Positions 37,553-46,913 of a stretch of 64,000 nucleotides of DNA are shown here, piece by piece. Both the position numbers and the translations under genes were made by a program. Source of the DNA: CAWKEY01 sp963696315 (lineage in GTDB: Bacteria > Pseudomonadota > Gammaproteobacteria > Methylococcales > Methylomonadaceae). Position 1 is the first letter of the stretch; each line of letters opens with the position of its first letter. The stretch spans positions 1-64,000 of the forward strand of contig CAVOJU010000028.1 of the NCBI GenBank assembly GCA_963696315.1, given 5' to 3'. A model generated the notes under the pieces. The model worked only from the letters and a program-made list of their open reading frames with translations, did not search any database and was not told where the DNA came from.

Positions 37553-37579
37553 CGTAGGAGGGGCTTTAGCAGCGACGGC
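37553..37579. repeat. REP-like half-site
   Basis: The arm TAGGAGGGGCTTTAGCAGCG is followed by ACGGC. It lies between moxR and the small prepilin-like gene and belongs to the same family as the palindrome at 37927-37985. Confidence 0.5.
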
Positions 37580-37588
37580 AACCGAGTT

Positions 37589-37774
37589 TTAGGGCATTGC
37601 TGACTTAACCGTTTGCAGGGTGGCTTCGCTTGTTTGGTTCATTCCGGTCTTGCCGTTGCCACTGACATGGGGCATCCCAAGCCCGGCCAGGACCATCAGC
37701 ACCAGCAAGAACGCCGAAATTTCCAGCAGCGTCTTGCCGTGTTGCAAGGTTTTAGAGCGTCGTCTGTGTGTCAT
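37589..37774 (-). CDS. Very short prepilin-like protein
   Basis: The 61-residue frame reads like the N-terminus of a type IV pilin or pseudopilin. Basic residues are followed by HGKTLLEISAFLLVLMVLAG and LGMP, which matches the prepilin peptidase site G|xTLLE and hydrophobic helix. The globular domain is missing: only about 20 residues follow the helix. It may be a minor processed peptide or the stump of a lost pilin gene. No pilus gene lies nearby. Confidence 0.45.
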   Translation of the reverse strand: MTHRRRSKTLQHGKTLLEISAFLLVLMVLAGLGMPHVSGNGKTGMNQTSEATLQTVKSAMP

Positions 37775-38296
37775 AGCTCACCTGTCTTAATGTTGTAATT
37801 TTCACCATACAATCTAAACATGCCCTGCGCACAGCTAAAGGGCGCGCGCAGGGCAAAAGCAATATCCCTAACGTCATCCGGTTGACCTCATACTGCAGCG
37901 GCATCGGGAGACCCATCTTTCCTTGGCAGGAGAAGCTTTAGCCGCGACGGCCAGCTAGCGAAAGCCGCGGCTAAAGCCCCTCCTAGAATCTCAGGCAGGT
38001 TCGGATGTAACAGGGTACAACAGAAAGTCTAGTTTACTTTTTTTGATTGTCCCCTTCGACTGCGCTAAGGACAATCTCTGCGCTAGTTGGAATTTCCGTT
38101 TAGCAGTTGATTATCGGCAGGGCTTAGCGTAATTCAGAGCCGGAATTTATTGATGACGAATCACGAACGGTGGTGGATGTGAGATTCGCACCAGTTTGGA
38201 TAAGCAGTTTCATGAGGACTGTTATTGATGTCAGCAGTATAGCCGCCTAAAGTCCTGGGATTTGTCCTACATGCTATAATTTTATCATTAGCAAAC
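37775..38296. other. Intergenic region with REP palindrome
   Basis: About 520 bases without a supported gene. The notable content is the palindrome at 37927-37985. A shorter inverted pair, TTGTCC...GGACAA, lies near 38046-38072. A 61-codon antisense frame at 38161-38346 shows no family signal. Confidence 0.4.
37927..37985. repeat. REP/BIME palindrome (complete)
   Basis: The arm AGGAGAAGCTTTAGCCGCGA is followed by a short spacer and its inverse, CCGCGGCTAAAGCCCCTCCT. This is the full form of the repeat seen as half-sites at 36.55 and 37.55 kb and as a variant hairpin at 19.6 kb. Such elements are usually intergenic and may be dispersed by RAYT-type transposases; none is seen here. Confidence 0.6.
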
Positions 38297-38314
38297 GTGA
38301 ATACCATTAGAGCC

Positions 38315-41293
38315 ATGCCTACTAACAAGTTCACAGTTCCAAGCACTTTAACTGTGTGGCTAAAGCAACTCGGTATTGCAGCGCTCTACATACTGTTCGG
38401 CTTTGTCATTCACTACAATTTCACCAGCCAAGGCATTGTCAGCGCGGTCTGGCCTGGTAGCGGCTTGGCTCTGGCGGTGCTACTCATTGGTGGCAGACGT
38501 TATTTGTGGGGAGTGTTCCTCGGCGCGCTGCTGACTAACGCAGTAATCATCGATTCATTTGTTTGGGTTATAGCCGCCACATTGGCAAGCATACTTGAAG
38601 TTCTGTTGGGTGTTTGGCTGCTCACGCGCAATAATAAATTTTCATCATCACTGAACACACTATCAAACTTCCTGCGGTTAATTGCATTTGGTGGGGGGGT
38701 TGCCAGCATCATCGGCGCCATCATTGGCGCATTGGCTTTATTACTCGCAGGCTTCATTATACCTGCCGATTATTTTAGGAACGTATTGCATTGGTGGATA
38801 GGTGATACCCTCGGCGTTGTGCTGGTCACGCCTTTTATATTGGCTTGGTGGCAGGCAAAGTCGGAGCTACTCACAGGCAAGCAACTACTTGAAGTAGTGC
38901 TGCTAGTTGGGACAACGTTTATTGCTGGACAAATCGTTTTCCTTGGCTGGTTCAACGAAAGCTTACTCGTTGTACCCAAAGCTTTCGTGATGTTCTTGTT
39001 TATAACTTGCGTTGCAATAAGGCTTGGTATCCGTTCCACAACATTTGCCTTGAATATGATAGCAATTCAGGCTTTATCAGGCGCATATCTGAAAGTCGGC
39101 TATTTTGCCAATGAAACTGTCATGACTGGGCTCCATAATTACGGGTTTTTCATACTAATTCTATCCGTGGTCGGGATGACTTTGACTACCTATGTCAATG
39201 AATTCAAGCAGAAAGAGCTTAGTCTGCGAGAGAGCGAAAACCACTTGCGCCTAAGCCAGATAAATGGCGGCATTGGCACCTGGGAAGCTGATCTGATCGC
39301 CAATAAACAGAAGTGGTCAGAGAATTGTGTCTCCTTACTTGGATTTCCTAGCCTGACTGAGCCAAGATGGGAGGATTTTCTGGCAGCGGTGCATCCAGAA
39401 GACCGTCAAAAGGTAATTGATGCAAGACAGTCGCATAATGAGCGCGGTACAAAATACGAAGTGGAATATCGTATTGTAGCAAATGGAGACACCCGATGGA
39501 TGCGTTCCGCTGGGCAATTAGAGCGTAACGCAGATGGAAAGATCACCTTAGTACGGGGAATCGTGCAGGATATCACCGAACGTAAGCAGACAGAGGAGAC
39601 GTTGCGCGAAAGCGAAGAATTACTCAGAGAATCGCAGATTATTGCGGGCTTGGGCAGTTATGTTCTGGATATTCCCGGCGGGTTGTGGAAAAGCTCGGAA
39701 ATGCTTGATAGGTTGTTTGGAATAGACAAAACCTACGAGCGCTCTGTGGAGGGATGGTTGGCTCTGATCTCTCCCGACGACCGCACGATGATGGACGACT
39801 ACTTTAGAAACGAAGTTCTTGGCCAAGGCAAGGACTTCAATATGGAATACCGTATCAAGCGTCTCAACGACCAAGCCGAGCGCTGGGTACATGGATTAGG
39901 TAAACTGGAATTTGATGCCCAAGGGCGGCCCCTGAAAATGCACGGCACGATTCAAGACATCTCCGTAAGCAAGGCGGCCGCAGATGAAATTGAACGTCTG
40001 GCCTTCTACGACCCCCTCACCGGCCTGCCTAACCGGCGGCTTCTTTGGGATCGGTTAAAATTGGCATTGGCTTCAAGTCATCGTAGTGCCCGAAAAGGTG
40101 CACTGCTGTTTATTGACATGGACAATTTTAAGGTGCTGAACGACACCCTTGGCCATGACAAGGGTGATTTGCTGCTAAAACAGGTTGCGCAACGTCTTGA
40201 GTCATGTATGCGTGAAGGCGACACAGTTGCACGTTTGGGCGGTGATGAATTTGTGGTGATGCTGGAAGACTTGAGTGAACACGCCCTTGACGCCGCAGCA
40301 CAGACTGAAATGATTGGCAATAAAATTTTGACCGCCCTCAATCAGCCTTACCAGCTTGCCATGCACGAATGCCACAGCACCCCCAGCATCGGCGCTACCT
40401 TGTTCAACAGTCATGAGCAATCCATAGACGAGCTGCTGAAGCAGGCGGATATTGCCATGTATCAAGCAAAGAGCTCAGGCCGTAATACTCTGCGCTTTTT
40501 TGATCCGCAGATGCAGGCCAGTATTTCTGCCCGGGTCGCATTGGAAGCGGATTTGCGCTTGGCATTGGCAGAAAACCAGTTCAAGCTCTATTACCAGCCA
40601 CAAGTTTGCCACAACCGCCAAGTCATAGGCGCTGAAGTATTAATCCGCTGGCAACATCCACTGCGTGGCTTGGTTTCACCAGAGTATTTCATACCGCTGG
40701 CCGAGGAAACCGGATTGATATTGCATATTGGCCAATGGGTTTTGGAGACAGCTTGCGCCCAAATCAAAATCTGGGAAGGCAGTGTACATAACCGTCATTT
40801 GCAACTTGCTGTCAACGTCAGTGCTCGACAGTTCCGTCAGGTTAATTTCGTCGAGGAAGTGACCCATGCACTGCAACGAAACGCTATCAACCCGGACAGA
40901 CTGAAGCTGGAACTCACTGAAAGTTTGGTGCTTGATGATATTCACGATTCAGTCCGGAAGATGAATGCACTCCGTGAAGTCGGCGTGCATTTTTCTATGG
41001 ATGACTTTGGCACAGGGTATTCATCATTGGCCTACCTGACACAACTGCCACTTGACCAACTCAAGATTGATCGGTCCTTCATCCATAACATCGGTCTAAA
41101 AACCACTGATGCGGTGATCGTGCAAACCATCATTGGCATGGCCAATAATTTAGGCATGGAAGTCATCGCTGAGGGCGTTGAGACCGAAGCACAACGCATC
41201 TTCCTGGAACAGCATGGCTGTCAGGTCTGTCAGGGTTATCTGTTCAGTCAGCCGATCCCAATTGAGCAGTTTGAATCGATACAAAAGCATTGA
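38315..41293 (+). CDS. MASE1-PAS-PAS-GGDEF-EAL signalling protein
   Basis: This membrane sensor of about 992 residues makes or degrades cyclic di-GMP. Residues 10-300 form a MASE1 domain with about eight helices (GIVSAVWPGSGLALAVLLIG). Two PAS/PAC modules follow (WMRSAGQLERNADGKITLVR; WVHGLGKLEFDAQGRPLKM). The GGDEF domain has an intact ARLGGDEFVVML, and the C-terminal EAL domain has GAEVLIRW (EVL in place of EAL), the DDFGTG loop and LKIDRSFI. Both activities are possible, although the EVL variant weakens the prediction of phosphodiesterase activity only slightly. A GTG at 38297 is an alternative start. Confidence 0.93.
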   Translation: MPTNKFTVPSTLTVWLKQLGIAALYILFGFVIHYNFTSQGIVSAVWPGSGLALAVLLIGGRRYLWGVFLGALLTNAVIIDSFVWVIAATLASILEVLLGVWLLTRNNKFSSSLNTLSNFLRLIAFGGGVASIIGAIIGALALLLAGFIIPADYFRNVLHWWIGDTLGVVLVTPFILAWWQAKSELLTGKQLLEVVLLVGTTFIAGQIVFLGWFNESLLVVPKAFVMFLFITCVAIRLGIRSTTFALNMIAIQALSGAYLKVGYFANETVMTGLHNYGFFILILSVVGMTLTTYVNEFKQKELSLRESENHLRLSQINGGIGTWEADLIANKQKWSENCVSLLGFPSLTEPRWEDFLAAVHPEDRQKVIDARQSHNERGTKYEVEYRIVANGDTRWMRSAGQLERNADGKITLVRGIVQDITERKQTEETLRESEELLRESQIIAGLGSYVLDIPGGLWKSSEMLDRLFGIDKTYERSVEGWLALISPDDRTMMDDYFRNEVLGQGKDFNMEYRIKRLNDQAERWVHGLGKLEFDAQGRPLKMHGTIQDISVSKAAADEIERLAFYDPLTGLPNRRLLWDRLKLALASSHRSARKGALLFIDMDNFKVLNDTLGHDKGDLLLKQVAQRLESCMREGDTVARLGGDEFVVMLEDLSEHALDAAAQTEMIGNKILTALNQPYQLAMHECHSTPSIGATLFNSHEQSIDELLKQADIAMYQAKSSGRNTLRFFDPQMQASISARVALEADLRLALAENQFKLYYQPQVCHNRQVIGAEVLIRWQHPLRGLVSPEYFIPLAEETGLILHIGQWVLETACAQIKIWEGSVHNRHLQLAVNVSARQFRQVNFVEEVTHALQRNAINPDRLKLELTESLVLDDIHDSVRKMNALREVGVHFSMDDFGTGYSSLAYLTQLPLDQLKIDRSFIHNIGLKTTDAVIVQTIIGMANNLGMEVIAEGVETEAQRIFLEQHGCQVCQGYLFSQPIPIEQFESIQKH

Positions 41294-41999
41294 TGATCGC
41301 CTTTTTATCGGCGGTAATCAGTTGTTTGAAGTGGTTTTGTTGTCATGAGTATTTCTCCCGTTGGGGTGCTAAAAACAAAAAGGCCCAAGGGAAGCATTGT
41401 GGACATTTGTCTCTCTATTGTTTCTAACATGCTGCAATGTATAAAGCTTCCAATTTTTTTACACTGTCTGCTCTTTTGTCCAATTACGCTTGTATCGGAT
41501 AACCACTTTAGATTTTTCTTTAGCAGGCTGGACTATTTTGGGGGGGATAACTTGAAGTTGCGCTTGAAAATAAGCGCTGTAATTGCTAGATGGGATCATG
41601 CGTCTCTTTTTTTGAATATTGGATAGTATTGCGATAAATAGGGTTAAAGCTTGTTAATGCGGTCTTCAATGAAACCAATTATGGTACCTTAACAAGGCTG
41701 GTAAATTTGAAAATTACTAAATGAAGAACAGAACGAGGAACTACAAAAGAAACATCGAGTTGGTAAACAAAGTGAAATCATATTTTTCTAGCTGGTTCGA
41801 TTATAGGCCCATTACGAGGCTTGTCAACCTTATGAACATTGGGTCAGTGGAAGTCAATTTTGTACTGAAAAATGTCCGGCCAATGTTCATGGAGCGGCAG
41901 TAAAAACCAACTGGAACTATCGCAAATTATCATAACCTTATTTGACAACCCACAATGAACAGCCAATCTGACAAACGGTCAAATTAAGCAAAACCGGCA
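41294..41999. other. Intergenic region upstream of the IS1595-type element
   Basis: About 700 bases. Two short frames (41345-41626, 93 codons; 41721-41903, 60 codons) have no recognisable family and no clear ribosome binding site, so I do not call them. The left terminal repeat of the IS must lie near the end of this stretch, but I could not place it. Confidence 0.35.
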
Positions 42000-42957
42000 C
42001 ATCAAAAAACAGAGTTCAATTTCAAAATGGCTTTAGTCTGAGTTAGCTTATGAAGGATTATGGGACGGAAGCACAATGCCGACAAGCCTTGTTTCAGTGG
42101 CGCTGGCCGCAAGGTTATGTCTGTCCTGAATGTGGCGGGTCAAGCCACTGCACCCTGAAAACGCGGGCGGTTTATCAGTGCAACCGCTGTCATCATCAGC
42201 ACTCCCTCATTAGCGGCACCATTTTTTCTGCGACGAAGCTCCCGTTGACCACCTGGTTTCTGGCGATCCACTGGCCTACACAGGCCAAAACCAGACTCTC
42301 GGCGCTGTCATTGCGCCGCCAATTGGGTGTTTCCTGCAACACCGCCTGGAGTATCAAACAGAAACTGATGCAGGTCATGAAGGAACGCGATGATAGTAAG
42401 CCGCTCTCCGGCATCATCCAACTGGATGACGTCTATTGGGGTGGTGAACACCGGGGCGGTAAACGGGGTCGAGGCTCACCCAACAAAACCCCTTTTGTGG
42501 CGGCTGTGTCAGTCAACGAAAAGGGGCGCCCGATTGCCATGAATATGAATGTAGTCAACGGTTTCCGCGCTCCAAAGAGATCGCCAAGTGGGCCAAGCGC
42601 CATCTTAGCACCGGTAGCATCGTGGTCTCGGATGGACTTCCCTGCTTTGCCGCGGTTACCGCCGCAGGATGCTTGCACACCGGCATTGTCACCGGCGGTG
42701 GCCCTGACTGTGTCTCACTGGAAGCCTTTACGTGGGTCAACACGATGATAAGCAATGTCAAAAGGTCGATTAACGGCACGTATCACGCGATTAAGCACAA
42801 ACATCTTCCCCGCTATTTGGCAGAGTTTTGTTATCGCTTCAATCGGCGGTTTGTTCTTGAGGATATGTTGCCCCGCCTCTGTTACGTTGCGGTCAGAACT
42901 CCACCTATGCCTATGCGGTTGCTGAAAATGGCTGAGGAATATGGGGTAATCAGGTAA
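42000..42957 (+). pseudogene. IS1595-family transposase, disrupted
   Basis: The transposase can be followed from VQFQNGFSLS through a TAG at 42044-42046 (where Glu is expected) into MKDYGTEAQCRQALFQWRWP. The zinc-ribbon (CPECGGSSHC...CNRCHHQHS) and the DDE-type core (IIQLDDVYWGGEHRGGKRGR; VVSDGLPCFAAV; YRFNRRF near the end) are of the ISXO2/IS1595 type. A frameshift near 42565 separates the two halves, at 42050-42748 and up to 42957. The nonsense codon and the shift together make it non-autonomous. Element ends were not determined. Confidence 0.85.
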
Positions 42958-43134
42958 ATCTTTGTCGCCCCGGCCTAAGCAAATTTCAATGGCACATCAT
43001 GAATCAAACCCGCACCCGTAAGGCTGAGATTCGGACTCGAAGCGTCATGTTTGGCAGTTATTTGAATGAAGCTTTTAAGCGCCGTTAAATCTAATAAATC
43101 AAATGGACTCCAGCGACAAACAGCTTACCGGGGG

Positions 43135-45226
43135 TTACCAGTGCAAGGCTCTCAGGCGAGAGAACTTTTTCCTTTGATGTTCGTGCATGCGAATCATAAC
43201 GTTCACCAGCGCTTCAATGGCATCGAGTATATAAGGGCCTTTATTCAGCATAACGCATTCCGCCATGGCCGCATCGGTAAACTCGGGCCTGGATCGGGTG
43301 CCTTTTTTGGCGATGGATTCAAGTACCTGGGTTGCCCAGATGACAGGGACATGAGCGGCTTCACATAACCACAGGAGCTCTTCCTGAATTTCTGCAAGTC
43401 TGGCACTGCCTAATTCCACGGATAAATCACCTCTGGCAATCATGATACCGAGGTTATGTCGGCCGATAGTTCCCAATATAATATCCGGCAGGTTTTTTAC
43501 CGCACGGTTGGTTTCGATTTTAGCAATAATGGGTAGTTCTGACGCGTTCCGTTTAGCCAATTCGGACATCAAATACTCCATATCCGCCAGCGTTTCAACA
43601 AATGAAAAACCGACCAAATCGGCATGCGCACACACAAAGTCCAGATCGTTTAAATCTTTCTGATTACCCATCAAACTCAGCCGAGATACAGCACCATGAG
43701 TCACCTATAAAATCAATCGGTTACAAGAACGAGCATGTCTTGCATCTTCCAAAGGCAACAAGTCACCCCACTTTGTAAACATTATTATTGCTGTACCCCT
43801 TGTTTGTTAGGTCAACAGCCTGCAGTTGGGCTTGTCAGGTGAAAATCATGGGTAATCAGGTAAATCTTTCTGAGTGAGCGGTGGCAAATTAAAATTGGCT
43901 CCCGGAAAATTGATACCTTTGTCACTTTGTATACGAACGCCATTGGCTTTTGCCTTGGTTACACGTAATAACGCGCCCTGCCCGGTCACTGCTTCAACGA
44001 TTGCCCCCAGTTTGCCATCATCAATCCAGACCGGTTGACCTGGTTCAAGTTTTTCTATTAACGATGTAAGCGTACAACCAATTTGAGCAGGATGAATCAG
44101 GCCCTGCTCATCATATTCAGCGGGTTTGCCGTCGACATTCCCGGGTGTTAACAACAGCAACTGATTTTTAAATACACGAATATCCAGAGGCTCGCCTGCA
44201 AATCCCCCCAACGTAAACTCTTCAGCTGATTTGGATTTTTCTGTCTGTTGATGTGTTGTAAGTGTTAATGTGCAACCTGGAACAAGATAAGCCGATTTTT
44301 CACAACTCACCAGCCAATCCGTGCCGGAAAGCGCTTTTTCTACTTTCAAGTAACGCTGTTTGTTCTGACTGGCAATAAACCCCAAGTAAATGCCAGGCGC
44401 AAGTTTCTGATGCAGCGGTTCTGGGATGGCCACCCTGAATAATGAACTATCAACAGACGGGCTTTCAGGGTCGGCAGTTAAAATCAGATAGCCTGGAGTT
44501 ATGACCTTGCCCACCCGATCTTTTTGCACACGAATGTGATGAATCGAAGGCCCCAGGGCAATGGGACCGGTGCGAATCTTGTGCCCGGCAAGATCCATAA
44601 GAATTCGGCAGGAACGGCCCATTTCTGTTTCGGCACGACGGACATTTTCTATCATTCCCTGCCAGATAACCGGATCATCGTGGGCACAATTGATGCGGGC
44701 ACACGTCATGCCCTTCTCAAGCAATGAACTTACCAGCGTATAATTCCAGGCGGCTTCTGTGGCCAAGGTAACCATCACATGCGCTTTACCATGCTCAACG
44801 TGCTCATGAAAAGGGCCCAAACAACTCAATAGTATGCTGTTCCAGCAATTGCTTACCTCGATTAAAGCCGTATTCGCTGGGGCTTTTTTCACCGGGCAGA
44901 TAGTGTTTGTCTGTTGCCCGTTTCAATACATCTATCAATGAATCCAACGTCGATACTACCGATGCTTCTGCTCTGCCCAGCGAAGATAAACCGGCCTGAG
45001 CCAGGCGATCCTGTAAATGACGCAAATCAAATTGCCGCATGGCAAGATAATGCGCAAGATTAAAGGCGCTTTTTGAAAAATTTCCGTAATGATAATTGCC
45101 CTGGAATTTTTGCAGGCGCTGATTGGCATTGATTTCAATTTTTTGGCGCAACTCGACGACCTCTGCAAGAATTTGTTTCAGAACATCTTCGTAGGGGTCT
45201 TGATTGGATCTATTTGTGACTACCAT
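43135..45226 (-). pseudogene. Pyruvate-kinase-like gene, broken by a MITE-like insertion and a frameshift
   Basis: Three pieces form one protein of about 620 residues. The first (45226 to about 44812) is a helical N-terminal domain ending HTIELFGPF. After a one-base shift comes HGKAHVMVTLATEAAWNY and RINCAHDDP with ILMDLAGHKIRTGP, which is pyruvate kinase-like. At 43869 the frame is cut by a 201-bp insertion after PPLTQKDL, then resumes as NDLDFVCAHADLVGFSF with IIAKIET, MIARGDLSVELG and AMAECVMLNKGPYI. Removing the insert and one target copy restores LTQKDLNDLDFV exactly. The PK B domain is enlarged. Catalytic function in central metabolism is unproven for this long subgroup. Confidence 0.82.
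43660..43860. mobile_element. MITE-like 201-bp insertion in the pyruvate-kinase-like gene
   Basis: The element begins CTGATTACCCAT and ends ATGGGTAATCAGG, perfect 12-base terminal inverted repeats. It is flanked by the direct repeat TAAATCTTT at 43651-43659 and 43861-43869. It carries no frame. Excision of the element and one direct repeat rebuilds the gene in frame, so the boundaries are well supported. The right end matches the 3' end of the nearby IS1595-type transposase gene, suggesting that element or a relative mobilised it. Confidence 0.8.
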
Positions 45227-45792
45227 TTGACCAGTCTGTATTACAAAACAACTTTATTTGTTAACTGTTCAGCATGGGGAGCCATCCGTGGGAACAACAC
45301 CCACGTCGTGATTTGAAGCCGTCGAGCGCAATTTGGACGGCGCTCTCACAGTGAATCTTGCCACTTCAGAGCAGCTCCGCTCCAAACGCAACATGCCTGA
45401 TAGGCTGAATAGTTACTTTATTTGCAAGTATTCCCTTCATACCTACCCGCTTTGTAAAAAGAGGAAGCAATGAGGTTGATACTTACCTCTTTCGAGCGTA
45501 CCAAAGAAATGTGAAAGTTTTGTGAAAAAAAGTGATTTAGGCAAAATAATTATTTGCCTTATTATTTTTACTGATTACTAAGAATCTTCAACCGAACCGT
45601 AATTCCTGCACTGTTCTGTTGTTTCGGCATCGACTCCCGGAATCCTGACGCCAAGGATGGTTTGCGTGGTTTAAATTCATATACTCTGGATACCTTCGGC
45701 CCCGTCAGTAATGGAATTCCACTGGAATTGACAAAATCTAGCAATGATTTTATGCTTCCGGCACCTTATCGCTTTTCTGCGAGTTCCCAAAA
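45227..45792. other. Intergenic region with repeat copy and AT-rich palindrome
   Basis: About 560 bases. It holds a copy of a dispersed repeat (about 45285-45415) shared with 56.47 kb. An AT-rich palindrome, AGGCAAA...TTTGCCT followed by a T-rich run, lies near 45540-45570 and could be a terminator. The rest presumably contains the promoter of the polyamine genes. No gene is supported. Confidence 0.4.
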
Positions 45793-46899
45793 ATGCCGCA
45801 CTTGCGCACCCCGTATTATCTTATCGATGAAGCAGGCCTGAAACACAATCTCGAAATCATCCGACTCATTGGTGAGGAGTCCGGCGCAAAGTCAGTCCTG
45901 GCGCTCAAATGCTTTTCAACCTGGTGCGTGTTCGATCTGATGCGTCAGTATATGGACGGCACAACCAGCAGTTCTCTCTTCGAAGCGCGGCTTGGCCGCG
46001 AGAAATTCGGCAAGGAGGTGCATGCCTACAGCGTTGCTTATTCCGCTGAAGAACTTGAAGCGGTAGCCAAGTTTGCCGACAAGGTGATATTCAATTCCAT
46101 CTCGCAACTAAAAATGTACCACGGCCGCGTGAGCAATTTGACAGTTGGGCTTCGGGTCAATCCGGGCATCAGTTATTCCCACTTTGATCTGGCAGACCCG
46201 GCGCGCAGATATTCGCGGCTGGGAGTATGCAGCGAACATGAGCTTCAGGGCGTGGCCGGCCTGATCAGCGGCGTCATGTTTCATTTCAACTGCGAAAACG
46301 ACGATGTCGAGAATATTGCCGCCGCCATAGACCAGATTGGCATCAAGTACGCTGCTCTGCTGGAAAGCATGGAATGGGTCAGCCTTGGCGGCGGCATTCA
46401 TTTTACGAAAGACGGCTACCCGCTGGAAAGATTCTGCCGCGTCTTGAAGAACTTTAGCGAACGATACGCTGTGCAGGTCTATCTTGAACCGGGTGAGGCG
46501 GCCGTCAGCTGTAGTACCGAATTGGTAACCACAGTGCTCGATGCCGTTCATAACGAAGTCGATATCGCTATCATTGATGCCTCTGTCGAGGCGCATATGC
46601 TGGACCACTTGATCTATCAGACGACCCCGAGGATTTCCTTCCCGGGCCCTGGCATTCACCGGTTCATGATCGCCGGCCGGACGTGTCTGGCGGGTGATGT
46701 GTTCGGCACCTACGCACTGGATACTGCACTGAAGATTGGCGACGAGGTGCGCATCGCCGACGCAGGAGGTTACACGATGGTGAAGAAAAACTGGTTCAAC
46801 GGCGTCGCGATGCCTTCGATTGCGGTACGGAGGCTGAACGGCACGGTAGAACTGGTGCGCAGTTTTGAATATCAAGATTACATGGGCAATTTATCCTAA
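45793..46899 (+). CDS. nspC: Carboxynorspermidine/carboxyspermidine decarboxylase
   Basis: NspC is a PLP alanine-racemase-fold decarboxylase that forms norspermidine or spermidine from the carboxylated precursor. It has 368 residues. The PLP lysine is in VLALKCFSTW, the glycine loop is WVSLGGGIHF, LEPGEAAV follows, and the substrate-side cysteine motif is RTCLAGDVFGTY. It precedes the carboxyspermidine dehydrogenase gene with a 14-base gap. The presence of ornithine decarboxylase next door favours spermidine made from putrescine, which is an inference. Confidence 0.94.
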   Translation: MPHLRTPYYLIDEAGLKHNLEIIRLIGEESGAKSVLALKCFSTWCVFDLMRQYMDGTTSSSLFEARLGREKFGKEVHAYSVAYSAEELEAVAKFADKVIFNSISQLKMYHGRVSNLTVGLRVNPGISYSHFDLADPARRYSRLGVCSEHELQGVAGLISGVMFHFNCENDDVENIAAAIDQIGIKYAALLESMEWVSLGGGIHFTKDGYPLERFCRVLKNFSERYAVQVYLEPGEAAVSCSTELVTTVLDAVHNEVDIAIIDASVEAHMLDHLIYQTTPRISFPGPGIHRFMIAGRTCLAGDVFGTYALDTALKIGDEVRIADAGGYTMVKKNWFNGVAMPSIAVRRLNGTVELVRSFEYQDYMGNLS

Positions 46900-46913
46900 T
46901 GAGGGATTCAGCT

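Noticed and set aside
41345..41626. 93-codon ORF after the GGDEF-EAL gene
   Set aside because: No family, no clear ribosome binding site, and AT-rich intergenic composition.
46108..46875. 255-codon antisense ORF opposite nspC, and 46908-47645 opposite the dehydrogenase
   Set aside because: Both are shadows of well-supported enzymes with matching codon phase.
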